A DNA stretch of 64,000 nucleotides from Rhodospirillaceae bacterium (GCA_016712715.1 JADJQM010000001.1:124001-188000), one strand, 5' to 3'. Shown: positions 50,398-61,372, counted from the stretch's first letter. Notes: generated by a model not told the origin, from the letters alone. Translations and numbers: made by a program.

Positions 50398-51159
50398 ATG
50401 CGCCAGCTCTTGGAAGCTGGCGTTCACTTTGGTCACCACACACGTCGTTGGAATCCGCAGATGGCTCCCTATCTGTTCGGCGTTCGCAATGGTGTGCATA
50501 TCATCAACCTCGAATTCACTGCCCCGATGCTTGAGCAGGCGATCAAGACCGTGCGCGATGTCGCCGCGGCAGGTGGTCGTGTGCTGTTCGTCGGCACCAA
50601 GCGCGCCGCCGCCGATAAGGTCGCGGAAGCAGCCAAGCGTTGCGGCCAGTATTACGTCAACCATCGTTGGCTGGGTGGCATGCTCTCCAACTGGAAGACC
50701 ATCTCGCAGTCGATCAAGCGCTTGCGCGAAATCGAAGAGAAGCTCTCGACCAACACGGTCGGTCTGACCAAGAAAGAGCTCCTCATGATGACCCGCGACC
50801 GCGACAAGCTTGAGCGCGCGCTGGGCGGCATCAAGGACATGGGCGGCCAGCCCGACATCCTCGTCATCATCGACACCAACAAGGAATCGCTTGCGGTGAA
50901 GGAAGCCAACAAGCTTGGCATTCCGATCGTCGCTGTCCTTGATTCCAACTCCTCGCCGGAAGGCATCAATTTCCCGGTTCCGGGCAATGACGATGCGATC
51001 CGCGCGATCACGCTCTATTGCGACCTGTTCTCGGGCGCCGTGCTCGACGGTCTGCAGCAGGAAGCGATCTCTTCGGGTGCCGATATCGGCGAATCCGAGG
51101 AACTGCCGGCCGAGCAGCTGCCGGTTGCCGAAGGCGCCGAGAGCAACGCGTCGGCCTAA
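50398..51159 (+). CDS. rpsB: Ribosomal protein S2 (start probably displaced by a one-base loss)
   Basis: The 253 residues from MRQLLEAGVHFGHHTRRWNP on (first 20 shown) match S2 along the whole length, ending in a Glu/Ala-rich tail. S2 proteins of this group normally begin MALP-F-MRQLL. An ATG followed by GCG CTG CCA lies at 50378, but a T-run (50391-50393) is one base short, so the frames differ. With one more T the gene would run from 50378. As written, translation could start only at 50398, which has no good ribosome site. Confidence 0.9.
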   Translation: MRQLLEAGVHFGHHTRRWNPQMAPYLFGVRNGVHIINLEFTAPMLEQAIKTVRDVAAAGGRVLFVGTKRAAADKVAEAAKRCGQYYVNHRWLGGMLSNWKTISQSIKRLREIEEKLSTNTVGLTKKELLMMTRDRDKLERALGGIKDMGGQPDILVIIDTNKESLAVKEANKLGIPIVAVLDSNSSPEGINFPVPGNDDAIRAITLYCDLFSGAVLDGLQQEAISSGADIGESEELPAEQLPVAEGAESNASA

Positions 51160-51176
51160 GAGCTTGTGGCGTTGAA

Positions 51177-51212
51177 TGGGGTTCGGGGCGCGCTTGAAAG
51201 CCCCGGACCCCA
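51177..51212 (+). other. Hairpin between rpsB and tsf
   Basis: A 13-bp stem with one G-U pair (51177-51189 with 51200-51212) and a 10-base loop lies between the genes, without a T-run. It may slow transcription or protect the mRNA end. An rpsB-tsf attenuator is known in other bacteria. Confidence 0.6.
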
Positions 51213-51267
51213 GTGCCACATTCATGCATCACCTGAAGATACCGAATTTAGACGGAAGGAAGAGACC

Positions 51268-52191
51268 ATGGCCGAGATTACTGCTGCGCTCGTAAAGGAG
51301 CTGCGCGAAGCCTCAGGCGCCGGCATGATGGATTGCAAGAAGGCGCTGGCCGAGAACAATGGCGACGTGGAAGCGTCGATCGACTGGCTGCGCAAGAAGG
51401 GCCTCGCCGCCGCCGCCAAGAAGGCCGGCCGCGTGGCCGCCGAAGGTCTGGTCGGCGCGGTTGCCGACGGCACTGCCGGCGCGCTGGTCGAGGTGAACTC
51501 CGAGACCGATTTCGTCGCCCGTAACGAGCAGTTCCAGGGCTTCGTCTCGGCCGTCACGCGTCTGGCTCTGGCCAATGGCGATGTCGAGGCCCTGAAGTCG
51601 GCGAAGTATCCTGATGGCGGTGTCACCGTCACCGAGAAGCTGACCAATCTGGTTGCCACCATTGGCGAGAACATGAACCTCCGCCGTGCGGTTCGCCTGT
51701 CGGTGCCGAATGGTGTCGTGGCCTCTTATGTCCACAATGCGGCTGCTCCCGGCATGGGCAAGATCGGCGTGCTGGTCGCGCTGGAATCGACCGGCGATGC
51801 CGCGAAGCTCCAGGCGCTGGGCAAGCAGATCGCCATGCATGTGGCCGCCGCCAACCCGCAATCGTTGAGCATCGACCAGGTCGATCCGGCCATGCTGGAG
51901 CGTGAGCGCTCGGTTCTGGCCGAACAGGCCCGCGCCTCGGGCAAGGCCGAGGAGATCATCGGCAAGATGGTCGAAGGGCGTCTGCGCAAATATTACGAAG
52001 ACGTCGTCCTTCTCGAGCAGCTTTACGTCATCGACGGCGAAAGCCGCGTGAAGCAGGTGGTGGAAAAGGCCGCCAAGGAGATCGGCGCGCCGGTGAAACT
52101 CGTCGCTTTTGCCCGCATGGCGCTGGGCGAGGGCATCGAGAAGGAAGAAAAGGACTTCGCGTCCGAGGTTGCGGCCCAGCTCCGCGCCTGA
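51268..52191 (+). CDS. tsf: Elongation factor Ts
   Basis: The 307-residue protein has the N-terminal UBA-like segment and TDFVARNE motif (SETDFVARN near residue 80) that contacts EF-Tu. It exchanges GDP for GTP on EF-Tu. ATG at 51268 has GGAAGGA upstream. It is the second gene of the rpsB-tsf-pyrH-frr block. Confidence 0.96.
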   Translation: MAEITAALVKELREASGAGMMDCKKALAENNGDVEASIDWLRKKGLAAAAKKAGRVAAEGLVGAVADGTAGALVEVNSETDFVARNEQFQGFVSAVTRLALANGDVEALKSAKYPDGGVTVTEKLTNLVATIGENMNLRRAVRLSVPNGVVASYVHNAAAPGMGKIGVLVALESTGDAAKLQALGKQIAMHVAAANPQSLSIDQVDPAMLERERSVLAEQARASGKAEEIIGKMVEGRLRKYYEDVVLLEQLYVIDGESRVKQVVEKAAKEIGAPVKLVAFARMALGEGIEKEEKDFASEVAAQLRA

Positions 52192-52197
52192 AAGCCG

Positions 52198-52228
52198 GAT
52201 TCGGGGGTGCTTCCTGCTCCCCCGAATC
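52198..52228. other. Strong hairpin after tsf
   Basis: A perfect 10-bp stem (52198-52207 with 52219-52228) lies 7 bases after the tsf stop. It lacks a T-run, so it is a terminator-like or attenuator-like element. Confidence 0.55.
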
Positions 52229-52347
52229 GGGGTATAGTTCGGCGGGTGATGCTGTCCTCCTGAGGACTTTGCATTGCCCGCCTCCCGCCCAACTTTCGAC
52301 AGAAAGCCGGGCGAAGATCATAAAATATCAAGCGGGGAGAATTGCGA

Positions 52348-53154
52348 ATGTCCAGTGCAGGTGCATCGTCGACGGGCGCAAGCATCGACCTTCCCGCCGC
52401 CGCACATGCGCCGACCCCGGCGCCTGCCGGACTGCTCTATAAGCGCGTCCTCCTCAAAATCTCAGGCGAGGCCCTGATGGGCCAGCGCGATTACGGCCTG
52501 GAGCCGGCGACCGTCAACCGCGTCGCCAAGGAAGTCCAGGCGGTCCATGCGCTCGGTGTCGAATGCTGCCTGGTCATCGGCGGCGGCAACATCTTCCGCG
52601 GTATTGCCGGCGCCTCCGAAGGCATGCAGCGCGCATCGGCCGATTACATGGGCATGCTGGCTACCATCATGAATGCCCTGGCCATGCAGAACGCGCTTGA
52701 GCAATTGGGCGTCGATACGCGCGTCCTCTCCGCCATTCCGATGCAATCAGTGTGCGAGCCCTATATCCGCCGCCGTGCCGTGCGCCATCTGGAAAAGCGC
52801 CGCATCGTGATCTTTGCCGCTGGTACCGGAAACCCCTATTTCACCACCGACACGGCGGCTGCCTTGCGCGCCTCGGAAATGGGCTGCCAGGCCCTCCTCA
52901 AGGGCACCAAGGTCGATGGTGTCTACAGCGCCGATCCGAAGGTGCACAAGGATGCGGAGCGCTACAGCCAACTCAGCCACCAGGACGTGCTGTCGCGCGA
53001 CCTCAAGGTGATGGATGCGACGGCCATTGCGCTGGCGCGTGACAACGGTATCCCGATCATTGTTTTCTCGATCCATTCGCCGGGCATGTTCGCCGAGGTG
53101 CTGCAGGATCGCGGCCGCTTCACGGTGATCGGCAACAGGCTTGAGAAGCTTTAA
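52348..53154 (+). CDS. pyrH: UMP kinase
   Basis: The 268-residue amino-acid-kinase-fold protein shows VLLKISGEALMG near residue 35, the glycine-rich GGGNIFRG, TGNPYFTTDTAAALRA and a VDGVYSADPK segment. It phosphorylates UMP to UDP. ATG at 52348 is 8 bases after GGGGAG. The first 30 residues are an Ala/Pro-rich extension. Confidence 0.95.
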   Translation: MSSAGASSTGASIDLPAAAHAPTPAPAGLLYKRVLLKISGEALMGQRDYGLEPATVNRVAKEVQAVHALGVECCLVIGGGNIFRGIAGASEGMQRASADYMGMLATIMNALAMQNALEQLGVDTRVLSAIPMQSVCEPYIRRRAVRHLEKRRIVIFAAGTGNPYFTTDTAAALRASEMGCQALLKGTKVDGVYSADPKVHKDAERYSQLSHQDVLSRDLKVMDATAIALARDNGIPIIVFSIHSPGMFAEVLQDRGRFTVIGNRLEKL

Positions 53155-53180
53155 GGCTAAACGCGAAAAGAGGGTTTCCC

Positions 53181-53738
53181 ATGAGTGATCCGCGCTTGGA
53201 AGATTTCAAACGCCGTATGGATGGCGCACTGGAAGCGCTGCGCAAGGAGTTCGGCGGGCTGCGCACGGGCCGAGCCTCCGCCAGCCTGTTGGATCCGGTC
53301 CAGGTCAGCGCCTATGGCAACAACATGCCGCTCAATCAGGTGGGCACCGTGAGCGTCCCCGAGCCGCGCATGATTTCGGTCCAGGTATGGGACAAGAGCA
53401 TGGTGGGCGCCGTCGAGAAGGCGATCCGCGATTCCGGCCTTGGCCTCAACCCGGCCAGCGATGGCAGCACGGTCCGCGTGCCACTGCCGGAACTGTCGCA
53501 GGAGCGCCGCCAGGAACTGACCAAGGTCGCCCATAAGTACGCCGAACACGCCCGCGTCTCGATGCGCAATGTGCGCCGCGACGGCATGGACTTCCTGAAA
53601 AAGCAGGAAAAGGACCACAAGATCTCCGAAGACGAGCACAAGAAGCTCGCCGATCTGATGCAGAAGCTCACCGACGAGCATGTGAAAAAAGTCGACGAAG
53701 CCTTGGCGATCAAGGAAAAGGAAATCCTGCAGGTTTGA
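53181..53738 (+). CDS. frr: Ribosome recycling factor
   Basis: The 185-residue protein has the full RRF length and pattern: GRASASLLDPVQV near residue 30, the hinge, and the helical C-terminal part ending in KEKEILQV. It releases ribosomes after termination, with EF-G. Confidence 0.97.
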   Translation: MSDPRLEDFKRRMDGALEALRKEFGGLRTGRASASLLDPVQVSAYGNNMPLNQVGTVSVPEPRMISVQVWDKSMVGAVEKAIRDSGLGLNPASDGSTVRVPLPELSQERRQELTKVAHKYAEHARVSMRNVRRDGMDFLKKQEKDHKISEDEHKKLADLMQKLTDEHVKKVDEALAIKEKEILQV

Positions 53739-53739
53739 T

Positions 53740-54496
<757 letters not shown>

Positions 54497-54513
<17 letters not shown>

Positions 54514-55432
54514 CCCACCGTCCAATGATAGGCCGGCCAAAAAGCCGAGCAACCTCACCGTCCGGATCATCTCGGCCCTGGTGCTGATCCCGATTGTCCT
54601 CGCAGTTGGCTACATCGGTCATCCCTGGTTCGACCTGTTCGTGATCCTGTTCGCGGGCATCATGGCCTGGGAATGGGCGCGCATCGCCGGGCGGCGGCGG
54701 AACCCCGCCGATCCCAGCCCGGCGGCGAGATTGCCGGTAGGCAACTGGACACTTGGATCGATTGGTCTGATTTTTGTGGTTGTTAATGTTCTCGTGATGG
54801 TTCGGGGGCCATTGATTGAAAACTGGCCGGCCGAGTTCGATTACTCTCTTTGGAATATTCTGAAACTCCTGATCGCGGCGGTCGTCGGCGCCACGATCTT
54901 CGCTCTGTATGAAAACCGCAGCCGAGCTATCTGGTTTGGGATCGGCGCCATCTACATCCTGGCTCCCTCGCTGGCCGTCCTCTGGGTCCGCGACGATCCG
55001 GTGACGGGGCAGGGTATCTTGCTGTTGACCTGGATCCTCGCTTTGGTGATCGCCACGGATACCGGCGCCTATGCCGCCGGCCGCTCGATCGGCGGCCCCA
55101 AGCTCGCGCCCCGCATCTCGCCCAACAAGACCTGGGCGGGGTTGCTTGGCGGCATGGTCTCGGCAGCCCTGGTCGGGTTGGTTTTCGGGCTTTTCCTGAA
55201 CCTGCCAAGCATCTGGAAATTAATGATTTTGAGTGCGGGACTGGCTGTGATAGAGCAGGTCGGCGATCTTCTCGAATCCGCCTTCAAACGGCGCTTTGGC
55301 ATGAAGGACAGCAGCCATATAATCCCGGGGCATGGGGGCGTGCTTGACCGGGTGGATGGACTGCTCGCGGTATCGGTTGCCGTGGCAGCGTTGGACTATT
55401 TTGGCGAAGGTAGTGTGCTCTCATGGTTATGA
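54497..55432 (+). CDS. cdsA: Phosphatidate cytidylyltransferase
   Basis: The 311-residue membrane enzyme has about eight spans and the C-terminal signature SAFKRRFGMKDSSHIIPGHG, which continues into GGVLDRVDG (near residues 260-285). It makes CDP-diacylglycerol from phosphatidate and CTP. ATG at 54497 lies inside the end of uppS. Confidence 0.93.
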
Positions 55433-56640
55433 GCGGAACGGTCACGGAGCTGCGCGCTCCCGCAAATGAGCCCCGCAGTGTCACGGTCCTGGGTTGCACC
55501 GGCTCGGTCGGCTGCAACACGATCGACATGATCGAGCGCAACCCCGGCGCCTACCGGGTCGAGGCGCTGACCGCCCACAACAATGTCAATCTGCTCATCG
55601 AACAGGCCAAACGCCTGAAGCCACGCCTTGTCGTCAGCGGCAATCCCGACAATTACGAGGCCCTGAAAGCCGGCCTTGCCGGCACGGGGATCGAGGTCGC
55701 GGCCGGTCGCGCGGCCGTCATCGAGGCGGCGCAACGCCCGGCCGAATGGGTCATGGCCTCCATCGTCGGGGCTGCGGGACTGGAGCCGACCCTCGCCGCC
55801 GTCCGCCGCGGTGCCCTCATTGGTCTTGCCAACAAGGAGACCCTGGTCTGCGCCGGGTCCCTGATGATGAAGGAGGTGGCCAAGCACAAGGCCACCATGC
55901 TGCCAGTCGATTCCGAGCATTCCGCCATCTTCCAGGTGTTCGATTTTGACCGGGTCGAGGCGATCGAAAAAATCATCCTCACCGCGTCGGGTGGTCCGTT
56001 CCGGACCAGGACAGTGGCGGAGATGGCCGAGATGGCGCCGGCCCAGGCCGTGGCCCATCCCAACTGGTCGATGGGTGCCAAGATCTCGGTCGATTCCGCC
56101 AGCATGATGAACAAGGGCCTGGAGTTGATCGAGGCCTACCACCTGTTCGGCCTGCCTGAGGATCAGATCGAGATCCTGGTGCATCCGCAATCTGTCATCC
56201 ATTCCATGGTCGCCTATCGCGACGGGTCTGTGCTGGCGCAGCTGGGTACACCGGATATGCGCACACCGATCGCCTTCGCGCTGGGCTGGCCTAACCGGAT
56301 CGAGGCGCCCTCGGCGCGTCTGGATTTCGCCAAGGTTGCTCAGTTTACTTTCGAAGCCCCTGATCCCGTGAGGTTTCCGGCGTTGCGCCTGGCTCGGGCG
56401 GCCCTCAAGGCGGGTGGCCGGGCGCCGACCATCCTCAACGCGGCCAATGAAATTGCGGTGGCGGCCTTCCTCGACGGTGGTATCCGTTTCACCGACATCG
56501 CCGCCGTGGTCGAAGCGGTCCTGGAACAAATGCCAGCCGGTTCGCTTGCCAGCATAGATGACGTGCTGGAAACCGATGGGGAAGCGCGCATCGTCGCAAC
56601 ATCCCAGGTCGCAGCCCGGCGCAAGAACAGCACTCACTAA
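55423..56640 (+). CDS. dxr: 1-Deoxy-D-xylulose 5-phosphate reductoisomerase
   Basis: The 405-residue protein has the NADPH loop GCTGSVG (24-30), ANKETLVCAG, the metal and substrate segment DSEHSAIFQ, and the loop ASGGPFR. It forms MEP in isoprenoid synthesis, which feeds UppS. It overlaps cdsA by 10 bases. ATG at 55429 is an alternative start. Confidence 0.96.
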   Translation: MVMSGTVTELRAPANEPRSVTVLGCTGSVGCNTIDMIERNPGAYRVEALTAHNNVNLLIEQAKRLKPRLVVSGNPDNYEALKAGLAGTGIEVAAGRAAVIEAAQRPAEWVMASIVGAAGLEPTLAAVRRGALIGLANKETLVCAGSLMMKEVAKHKATMLPVDSEHSAIFQVFDFDRVEAIEKIILTASGGPFRTRTVAEMAEMAPAQAVAHPNWSMGAKISVDSASMMNKGLELIEAYHLFGLPEDQIEILVHPQSVIHSMVAYRDGSVLAQLGTPDMRTPIAFALGWPNRIEAPSARLDFAKVAQFTFEAPDPVRFPALRLARAALKAGGRAPTILNAANEIAVAAFLDGGIRFTDIAAVVEAVLEQMPAGSLASIDDVLETDGEARIVATSQVAARRKNSTH

Positions 56641-56687
56641 GCGAGCGGCCGGCGGAACACGGTCCAGGAAAAGGAAGCGGAACGGGT

Positions 56688-57824
56688 ATGGATATCGTCG
56701 CGGAAATCTCGCGCAATGGCTTTTGGTTCCTGGTTCTGCTGACGCCATTGGTGTTCGTCCACGAGCTGGGGCATTTCCTGGTCGCCCGCCTGTGCGGTGT
56801 CCGGGTCGAGGTATTCTCGATCGGCTTTGGCCGCGAGTTGTTCGGCTTTACCGACCGCCATGGCACGCGCTGGAAGTTCAGCCTGCTGCCCCTGGGCGGT
56901 TACGTCCGCATGTTCGGCCAGGCGCCCAATGAGCTTGAAGGTGGTGAGAAGCCGGTCGAGATGCCGGCATCGGATCGCGCTGTGTCTTTCATGCACAAGA
57001 GTGTCGGGCGCCGTGCCGCCATCGTCGCTGCGGGCCCGGCTGCGAACTTCATCTTTGCCATCCTGGTCCTGGGCATCCTCTATATCAGCTATGGCAAGAC
57101 CTACCGTGCGCCGGTTATCGACGAAGTCATGGCCGGGTCGGGCGCAGCCGAGGCCGGCATTCTCCCGGGAGACCGGGTAATCGAAGCCAACGGCCAGTCA
57201 ATCACCACGTTCGAGGATGTGGCGCAGATCATCGTGATGAATCTCGACCAGCCGCTGGTGCTGGTCATCGAGCGCAATGGAACCCAGCTCACTCTGACCG
57301 CGACGCCGCAGATTGTTACCGACAAGGATATTCTGGGTAAGGAAATGCGCACGGCGCGCCTTGGCATCATTTCCAAGCGGCCGGGGCCGGTGATTACCCT
57401 CGGTCCCCTCGAGGCCCTGTCAGATGCGGTCGCCGATACCTACGACATGACCGGCAACATGCTGACAGGTATCTGGCAGATGATATCCGGTGCCCGACCA
57501 GCCAGCGAAATCGGCGGCGTTCTGCGGATTGCGACCGTATCTGGCGCGGTTGCCGAGTTCGGTTTTGTATCCCTGGTCCTGCTCGCCGTCACGCTGTCGA
57601 TCAATCTCGGCCTGATCAACCTCTTTCCCGTGCCGATGCTGGATGGCGGCCATCTGGCCTTCTACGCGGTCGAAGCCGTGCGCGGGCGTCCGCTCAGCGA
57701 AGGTGCCCAGGAGTGGGGCCTGAAAATCGGCCTCGCCATGGTACTTAGCCTCATGTTATTTGCCACATGGAACGACTTGGTTTATCTGAAAGTAGTCGAT
57801 TTTTTCCATGGGCTCTTCACCTGA
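56688..57824 (+). CDS. rseP: RseP, site-2 intramembrane protease
   Basis: The 378-residue protein has HELGH (25-29), a PDZ domain (about 120-210) and the second metal motif NLFPVPMLDGGHL near residue 310, in a four-span membrane layout. It cleaves anti-sigma factors and signal-peptide remnants in the membrane. It overlaps bamA by 17 bases. Confidence 0.95.
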   Translation: MDIVAEISRNGFWFLVLLTPLVFVHELGHFLVARLCGVRVEVFSIGFGRELFGFTDRHGTRWKFSLLPLGGYVRMFGQAPNELEGGEKPVEMPASDRAVSFMHKSVGRRAAIVAAGPAANFIFAILVLGILYISYGKTYRAPVIDEVMAGSGAAEAGILPGDRVIEANGQSITTFEDVAQIIVMNLDQPLVLVIERNGTQLTLTATPQIVTDKDILGKEMRTARLGIISKRPGPVITLGPLEALSDAVADTYDMTGNMLTGIWQMISGARPASEIGGVLRIATVSGAVAEFGFVSLVLLAVTLSINLGLINLFPVPMLDGGHLAFYAVEAVRGRPLSEGAQEWGLKIGLAMVLSLMLFATWNDLVYLKVVDFFHGLFT

Positions 57825-60201
57825 TCGGATGATGCGTAAAATGGCTCTTTTGCGTAAGCTGCTTTGCGCCCCGATGGCGATCGCCCGGCCTTTTCTGCCA
57901 AGCCGGCGCCTTGTTCAGGCCATGATGCTGGCGCTTTTGCTGGTACCGGCGATCGGATTGGCGACACATCCGGTGCTTGCCCAGTCGATCAGTTCCGGCG
58001 ACGCGATTCAGGAAATCCGGATCGAGGGCAGCCAGCGAATCGAGCCGGACACCGTCCGCAGCTATATGGCGATCAACCCGGGTGATCCCTTCGACGCCAA
58101 ATCGATCGACCGGGCCCTCAAGGCGCTGTTTGCGACGGGCCTGTTCGCCGACGTCAATTTCCGCCGCGAAGGCAGTTCGCTGATCGTCCAGGTGACGGAG
58201 AACCCGATCATCAACCGCATCGCCTTCGAAGGTAACGACCGCCTCGATGACGAGCAGTTGCAGACCGAAATCCAGTTGCGCCCTCGCGTCGTCTATACCC
58301 AGGCGCGCGTGCAGGCGGATGTGAAGCGCCTGCTCGACCTCTACCGCCGCAACGGCCGCTTCGCCGCGACCGTCGACCCCAAGGTCATCAAGCTCGATCA
58401 GAACCGCGTCGACCTTGTCTTTGAAATCAAGGAAGGCGACACGACCGACATCGAGCGCATCGATTTTGTCGGCAACAAGGTGTTCGATGATGACGATCTG
58501 CGCGACGTGGTCATCACCCGCGAAAGCGCGTGGTTCCGCATCCTTAGCACGAGCGACACCTATGACCCCGACCGCCTGACGGTCGACAAGGAAAACCTGC
58601 GCAAATTCTATCTGGAAGAGGGCTATGCCGACTTCCGCGTCATCTCGGCCGTGGCGGAGCTGTCGCCGGACCAGGAAGCCTTCTACATCACCTTCACGGT
58701 GGAAGAGGGCGAGCGCTATACGCGCGGCAAGGGCGACGTCAAATCCACGCTGAAGGATCTCGAGGCAGAATCCCTGTGGGATGTCGTGCTGACGTCAGAA
58801 GGCGATTGGTACAACGCGACACTGGTCGACAAATCGGTCCAGGCCATTGCCGACCGCGTCGGCAGCCTTGGCTACGCCTTCGTCGATGTCCGCCCGCGCA
58901 TCCAGCGCGATGCCGAAAAACATATCCTGACTCTGACCTACGACATCCAGGAAGGGCCCAAGGTCTATGTCGAGCGCATCGAGATCACCGGCAACATCCG
59001 GACCCAGGACAAGGTGATCCGCCGCGAATTCCGACTTGCGGAGGGCGATGCCTTCTCGACCGCCAAAATGAAGCGAACCGAACAGCGCCTGCGCAATCTC
59101 GGTTTCTTCGAGGCGGTGGACATCCAGACCACGCCGGGCAGCGCGCCCGACAAGACCGTCATCAAGGTGAAGGTCGCGGAACAGTCGACCGGCGAATTGA
59201 CCTTCGGTGCCGGATTCTCGACCGCCGACGGTCCCTTGGGCAACATCGGCATCCGCGAGCGCAACCTGCTCGGCAAGGGGCAGGATCTGCGCGCCAACTT
59301 TACCCTCTCGGGCAAGCGATCGCAGATTGATGTCAGCTTCACCGACCCCTACTTCCTCGACAAGGATCTCGCGGCCGGCGTTGATCTGTTCCATCGCCGC
59401 TACAACGATGTGCGCGGCGACGATTACGATCTGACGCAGTCCGGCTTTGGCCTGCGCATGGGCTACGAACTGACCGAGTATATGCGCCAGACCCTTGGCT
59501 ATCGCCTCAGCGTCGACAAGATCTCTGACGTCGACAACGATCTCTCGGAAGCGATCCAGGACGAGAAGGGCTATACGATCCGGTCGACCATCAGCTCTGA
59601 TATCATCTATGACCGGCGCGACAGCGTGGCCGATCCGCGCGATGGCTATTTCGTGAGCCTGTCGACAGACTTCATCGGTGCCGGCGGTGATGTAACGGCA
59701 CTGCAGACCGTGGTGCGCGGTGGCTACTTCTATCCCTTCAACGACGATATCTCGATCGGACTTTCGGCGGAGGCGGGTCAAATTCAGCCGCTGTTTGGCG
59801 ACCATCTGCGGGTCACGGATGCCTTCTCCCTGGGTGGTCAGAATCTACGTGGCTTCGAGAGTTCCGGCGTTGGCCCGCGGGATGCCGACACCAACGACTC
59901 GCTCGGCGGCCAGTACATTTTCGACGGCACTCTGCAGGCGAGTTTCCCGCTCGGCCTGCCTGAGGAGTTCAATCTCCGCGGCCGTGCCTTTACCGATTTC
60001 GGCGTCCTGACCGGGACGGATTTCGACAACGATGTTGATGTCGATGTTGACGATGATGCCAGCCTGCGCGTCTCGGCGGGCCTGGGGGTGACCTGGGTGT
60101 CGCCATTCGGACCGATCGCCGTCGACGTTGCCTATCCGCTCATGAAAGAGGACTACGACAATACGGAATGGTTCCGTTTCAGTGTCGGTACCTCCTTCTA
60201 G
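57808..60201 (+). CDS. bamA: BamA, outer-membrane protein assembly factor
   Basis: The 797-residue protein has a signal segment (about residues 28-58, ending VLAQ), five POTRA domains (about 60-430) and a 16-strand barrel. The barrel has a GGQNLRGFE motif and the C-terminal aromatic end GTSF. It inserts outer-membrane proteins. Starts at 57808, 57829 or 57841 are all possible. Confidence 0.95.
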   Translation: MGSSPDRMMRKMALLRKLLCAPMAIARPFLPSRRLVQAMMLALLLVPAIGLATHPVLAQSISSGDAIQEIRIEGSQRIEPDTVRSYMAINPGDPFDAKSIDRALKALFATGLFADVNFRREGSSLIVQVTENPIINRIAFEGNDRLDDEQLQTEIQLRPRVVYTQARVQADVKRLLDLYRRNGRFAATVDPKVIKLDQNRVDLVFEIKEGDTTDIERIDFVGNKVFDDDDLRDVVITRESAWFRILSTSDTYDPDRLTVDKENLRKFYLEEGYADFRVISAVAELSPDQEAFYITFTVEEGERYTRGKGDVKSTLKDLEAESLWDVVLTSEGDWYNATLVDKSVQAIADRVGSLGYAFVDVRPRIQRDAEKHILTLTYDIQEGPKVYVERIEITGNIRTQDKVIRREFRLAEGDAFSTAKMKRTEQRLRNLGFFEAVDIQTTPGSAPDKTVIKVKVAEQSTGELTFGAGFSTADGPLGNIGIRERNLLGKGQDLRANFTLSGKRSQIDVSFTDPYFLDKDLAAGVDLFHRRYNDVRGDDYDLTQSGFGLRMGYELTEYMRQTLGYRLSVDKISDVDNDLSEAIQDEKGYTIRSTISSDIIYDRRDSVADPRDGYFVSLSTDFIGAGGDVTALQTVVRGGYFYPFNDDISIGLSAEAGQIQPLFGDHLRVTDAFSLGGQNLRGFESSGVGPRDADTNDSLGGQYIFDGTLQASFPLGLPEEFNLRGRAFTDFGVLTGTDFDNDVDVDVDDDASLRVSAGLGVTWVSPFGPIAVDVAYPLMKEDYDNTEWFRFSVGTSF

Positions 60202-60234
60202 GCCTTAACCGATTTGTTCAGTGGAGTTACGCGC

Positions 60235-60819
60235 GTGTTTAGATTCCGATTGATGACGAAGGCCGCGATGGCCTTGGTGGCTGCCATGATTGTATTGACG
60301 CCGATGCGCCCGGTGTTGGCTCAGGAAGCAGCTCCAGCCCCGGCCTCCGAACCCAAATCGATCCCGATCTTCATCGGCGTGGTCGACGTCGAAAAAATTC
60401 TGCGCAGCTCCACGGCGGGTCAGGCGCTAGACACCCAGTCCGCTCAGTTGCGCAAGAAGTTCCAGGCGGACGTCCTCGCCAAGGAAAAGCAGCTGCGCGC
60501 CGAAGGCGAGAAGTTCAAGAAGCAGCGCGCGACCATGACCGAAGAGCAGGCCCAGCAGGCACTGCAGGCGCTGCAGGCGAATGAGGCCGCCAGCCGCAAG
60601 GAATTCGAAGCGCGCCGCAAATCGCTCGACACCGCATACAACGGCGCTCGCAAGAAGATCTTCGACGCCCTCAACAAGGCTGTCCTGGATGTTTCCCAGA
60701 AACGCGGCCTGACACTCGTTATTAAGAAATCTGTCATAGTTGCCAGCGCCCAGGCCTGGGATATTACGGATGTCGTGCTGGTGCAGCTCAACAAGCTTCT
60801 GCCCTCCGTCAAGATGTGA
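60235..60819 (+). CDS. skp: Skp/OmpH-family periplasmic chaperone
   Basis: The 194-residue protein has a signal peptide ending PVLAQ, then a short beta segment with GVVDVEKIL, and a long charged Gln/Lys/Glu-rich coiled coil (about 70-140). It delivers outer-membrane proteins to BamA. The start is GTG at 60235 with GGAG 8 bases upstream. Confidence 0.88.
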   Translation: MFRFRLMTKAAMALVAAMIVLTPMRPVLAQEAAPAPASEPKSIPIFIGVVDVEKILRSSTAGQALDTQSAQLRKKFQADVLAKEKQLRAEGEKFKKQRATMTEEQAQQALQALQANEAASRKEFEARRKSLDTAYNGARKKIFDALNKAVLDVSQKRGLTLVIKKSVIVASAQAWDITDVVLVQLNKLLPSVKM

Positions 60820-60910
60820 CGCAGGCGTTGAGTGAATCCGGGATCGCGCCGACAGGTTGTGCCGGGCAGAGCGATCAGCGATCATATGTTGCGGGGAAAA
60901 GGGCTTCTGG

Positions 60911-61372
60911 ATGGCGGATGATGTGCCGACGGGCGGGGTAATCGATATCGCGGCGATCATGCGCATGATCCCGCATCGTTATCCGTTCCTGTTGATCGAT
61001 CGGGTCATTGGCGTCGTGTCCGGCGAGAGCGCCACGGGCATCAAGAATGTGACAGTCAATGAACCGTTCTTCCCCGGACATTTTCCTGGCGCCCCGGTCA
61101 TGCCGGGTGTGCTCATCGTCGAAGCCATGGCGCAGACGGCGGCGGTCATCGCGGTTCATGCGCTGGGTTCGGAAGCCGAGGGCAAGATCGTTCTTTTCAT
61201 GAGCATCGACGATTGCCGCTTCCGGCGGCCTGTCACGCCCGGCGACCAGCTGCGCCTCGAAGTCAAGAAGGACCGTGCCCGTGGCCCGGTCTGGCGCTTC
61301 ATGGGCGTAGCCAAGGTTGACGGCCAGGTCGTCGCGGAAGCCACTTTCGCGGCCATGATCCGCGACCGCTAG
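60911..61372 (+). CDS. fabZ: 3-Hydroxyacyl-ACP dehydratase FabZ
   Basis: The 153-residue hot-dog enzyme has HRYPFLLIDRV and the catalytic NEPFFPGHFPGAPVMPG (His57), with Glu71 in GVLIVEAMAQ. It dehydrates 3-hydroxyacyl-ACP in fatty acid synthesis. In most relatives lpxD lies before it and lpxA after it; here neither is present. ATG at 60911 is the normal start. Its stop overlaps the stop of azlD, which is convergent. Confidence 0.95.
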   Translation: MADDVPTGGVIDIAAIMRMIPHRYPFLLIDRVIGVVSGESATGIKNVTVNEPFFPGHFPGAPVMPGVLIVEAMAQTAAVIAVHALGSEAEGKIVLFMSIDDCRFRRPVTPGDQLRLEVKKDRARGPVWRFMGVAKVDGQVVAEATFAAMIRDR

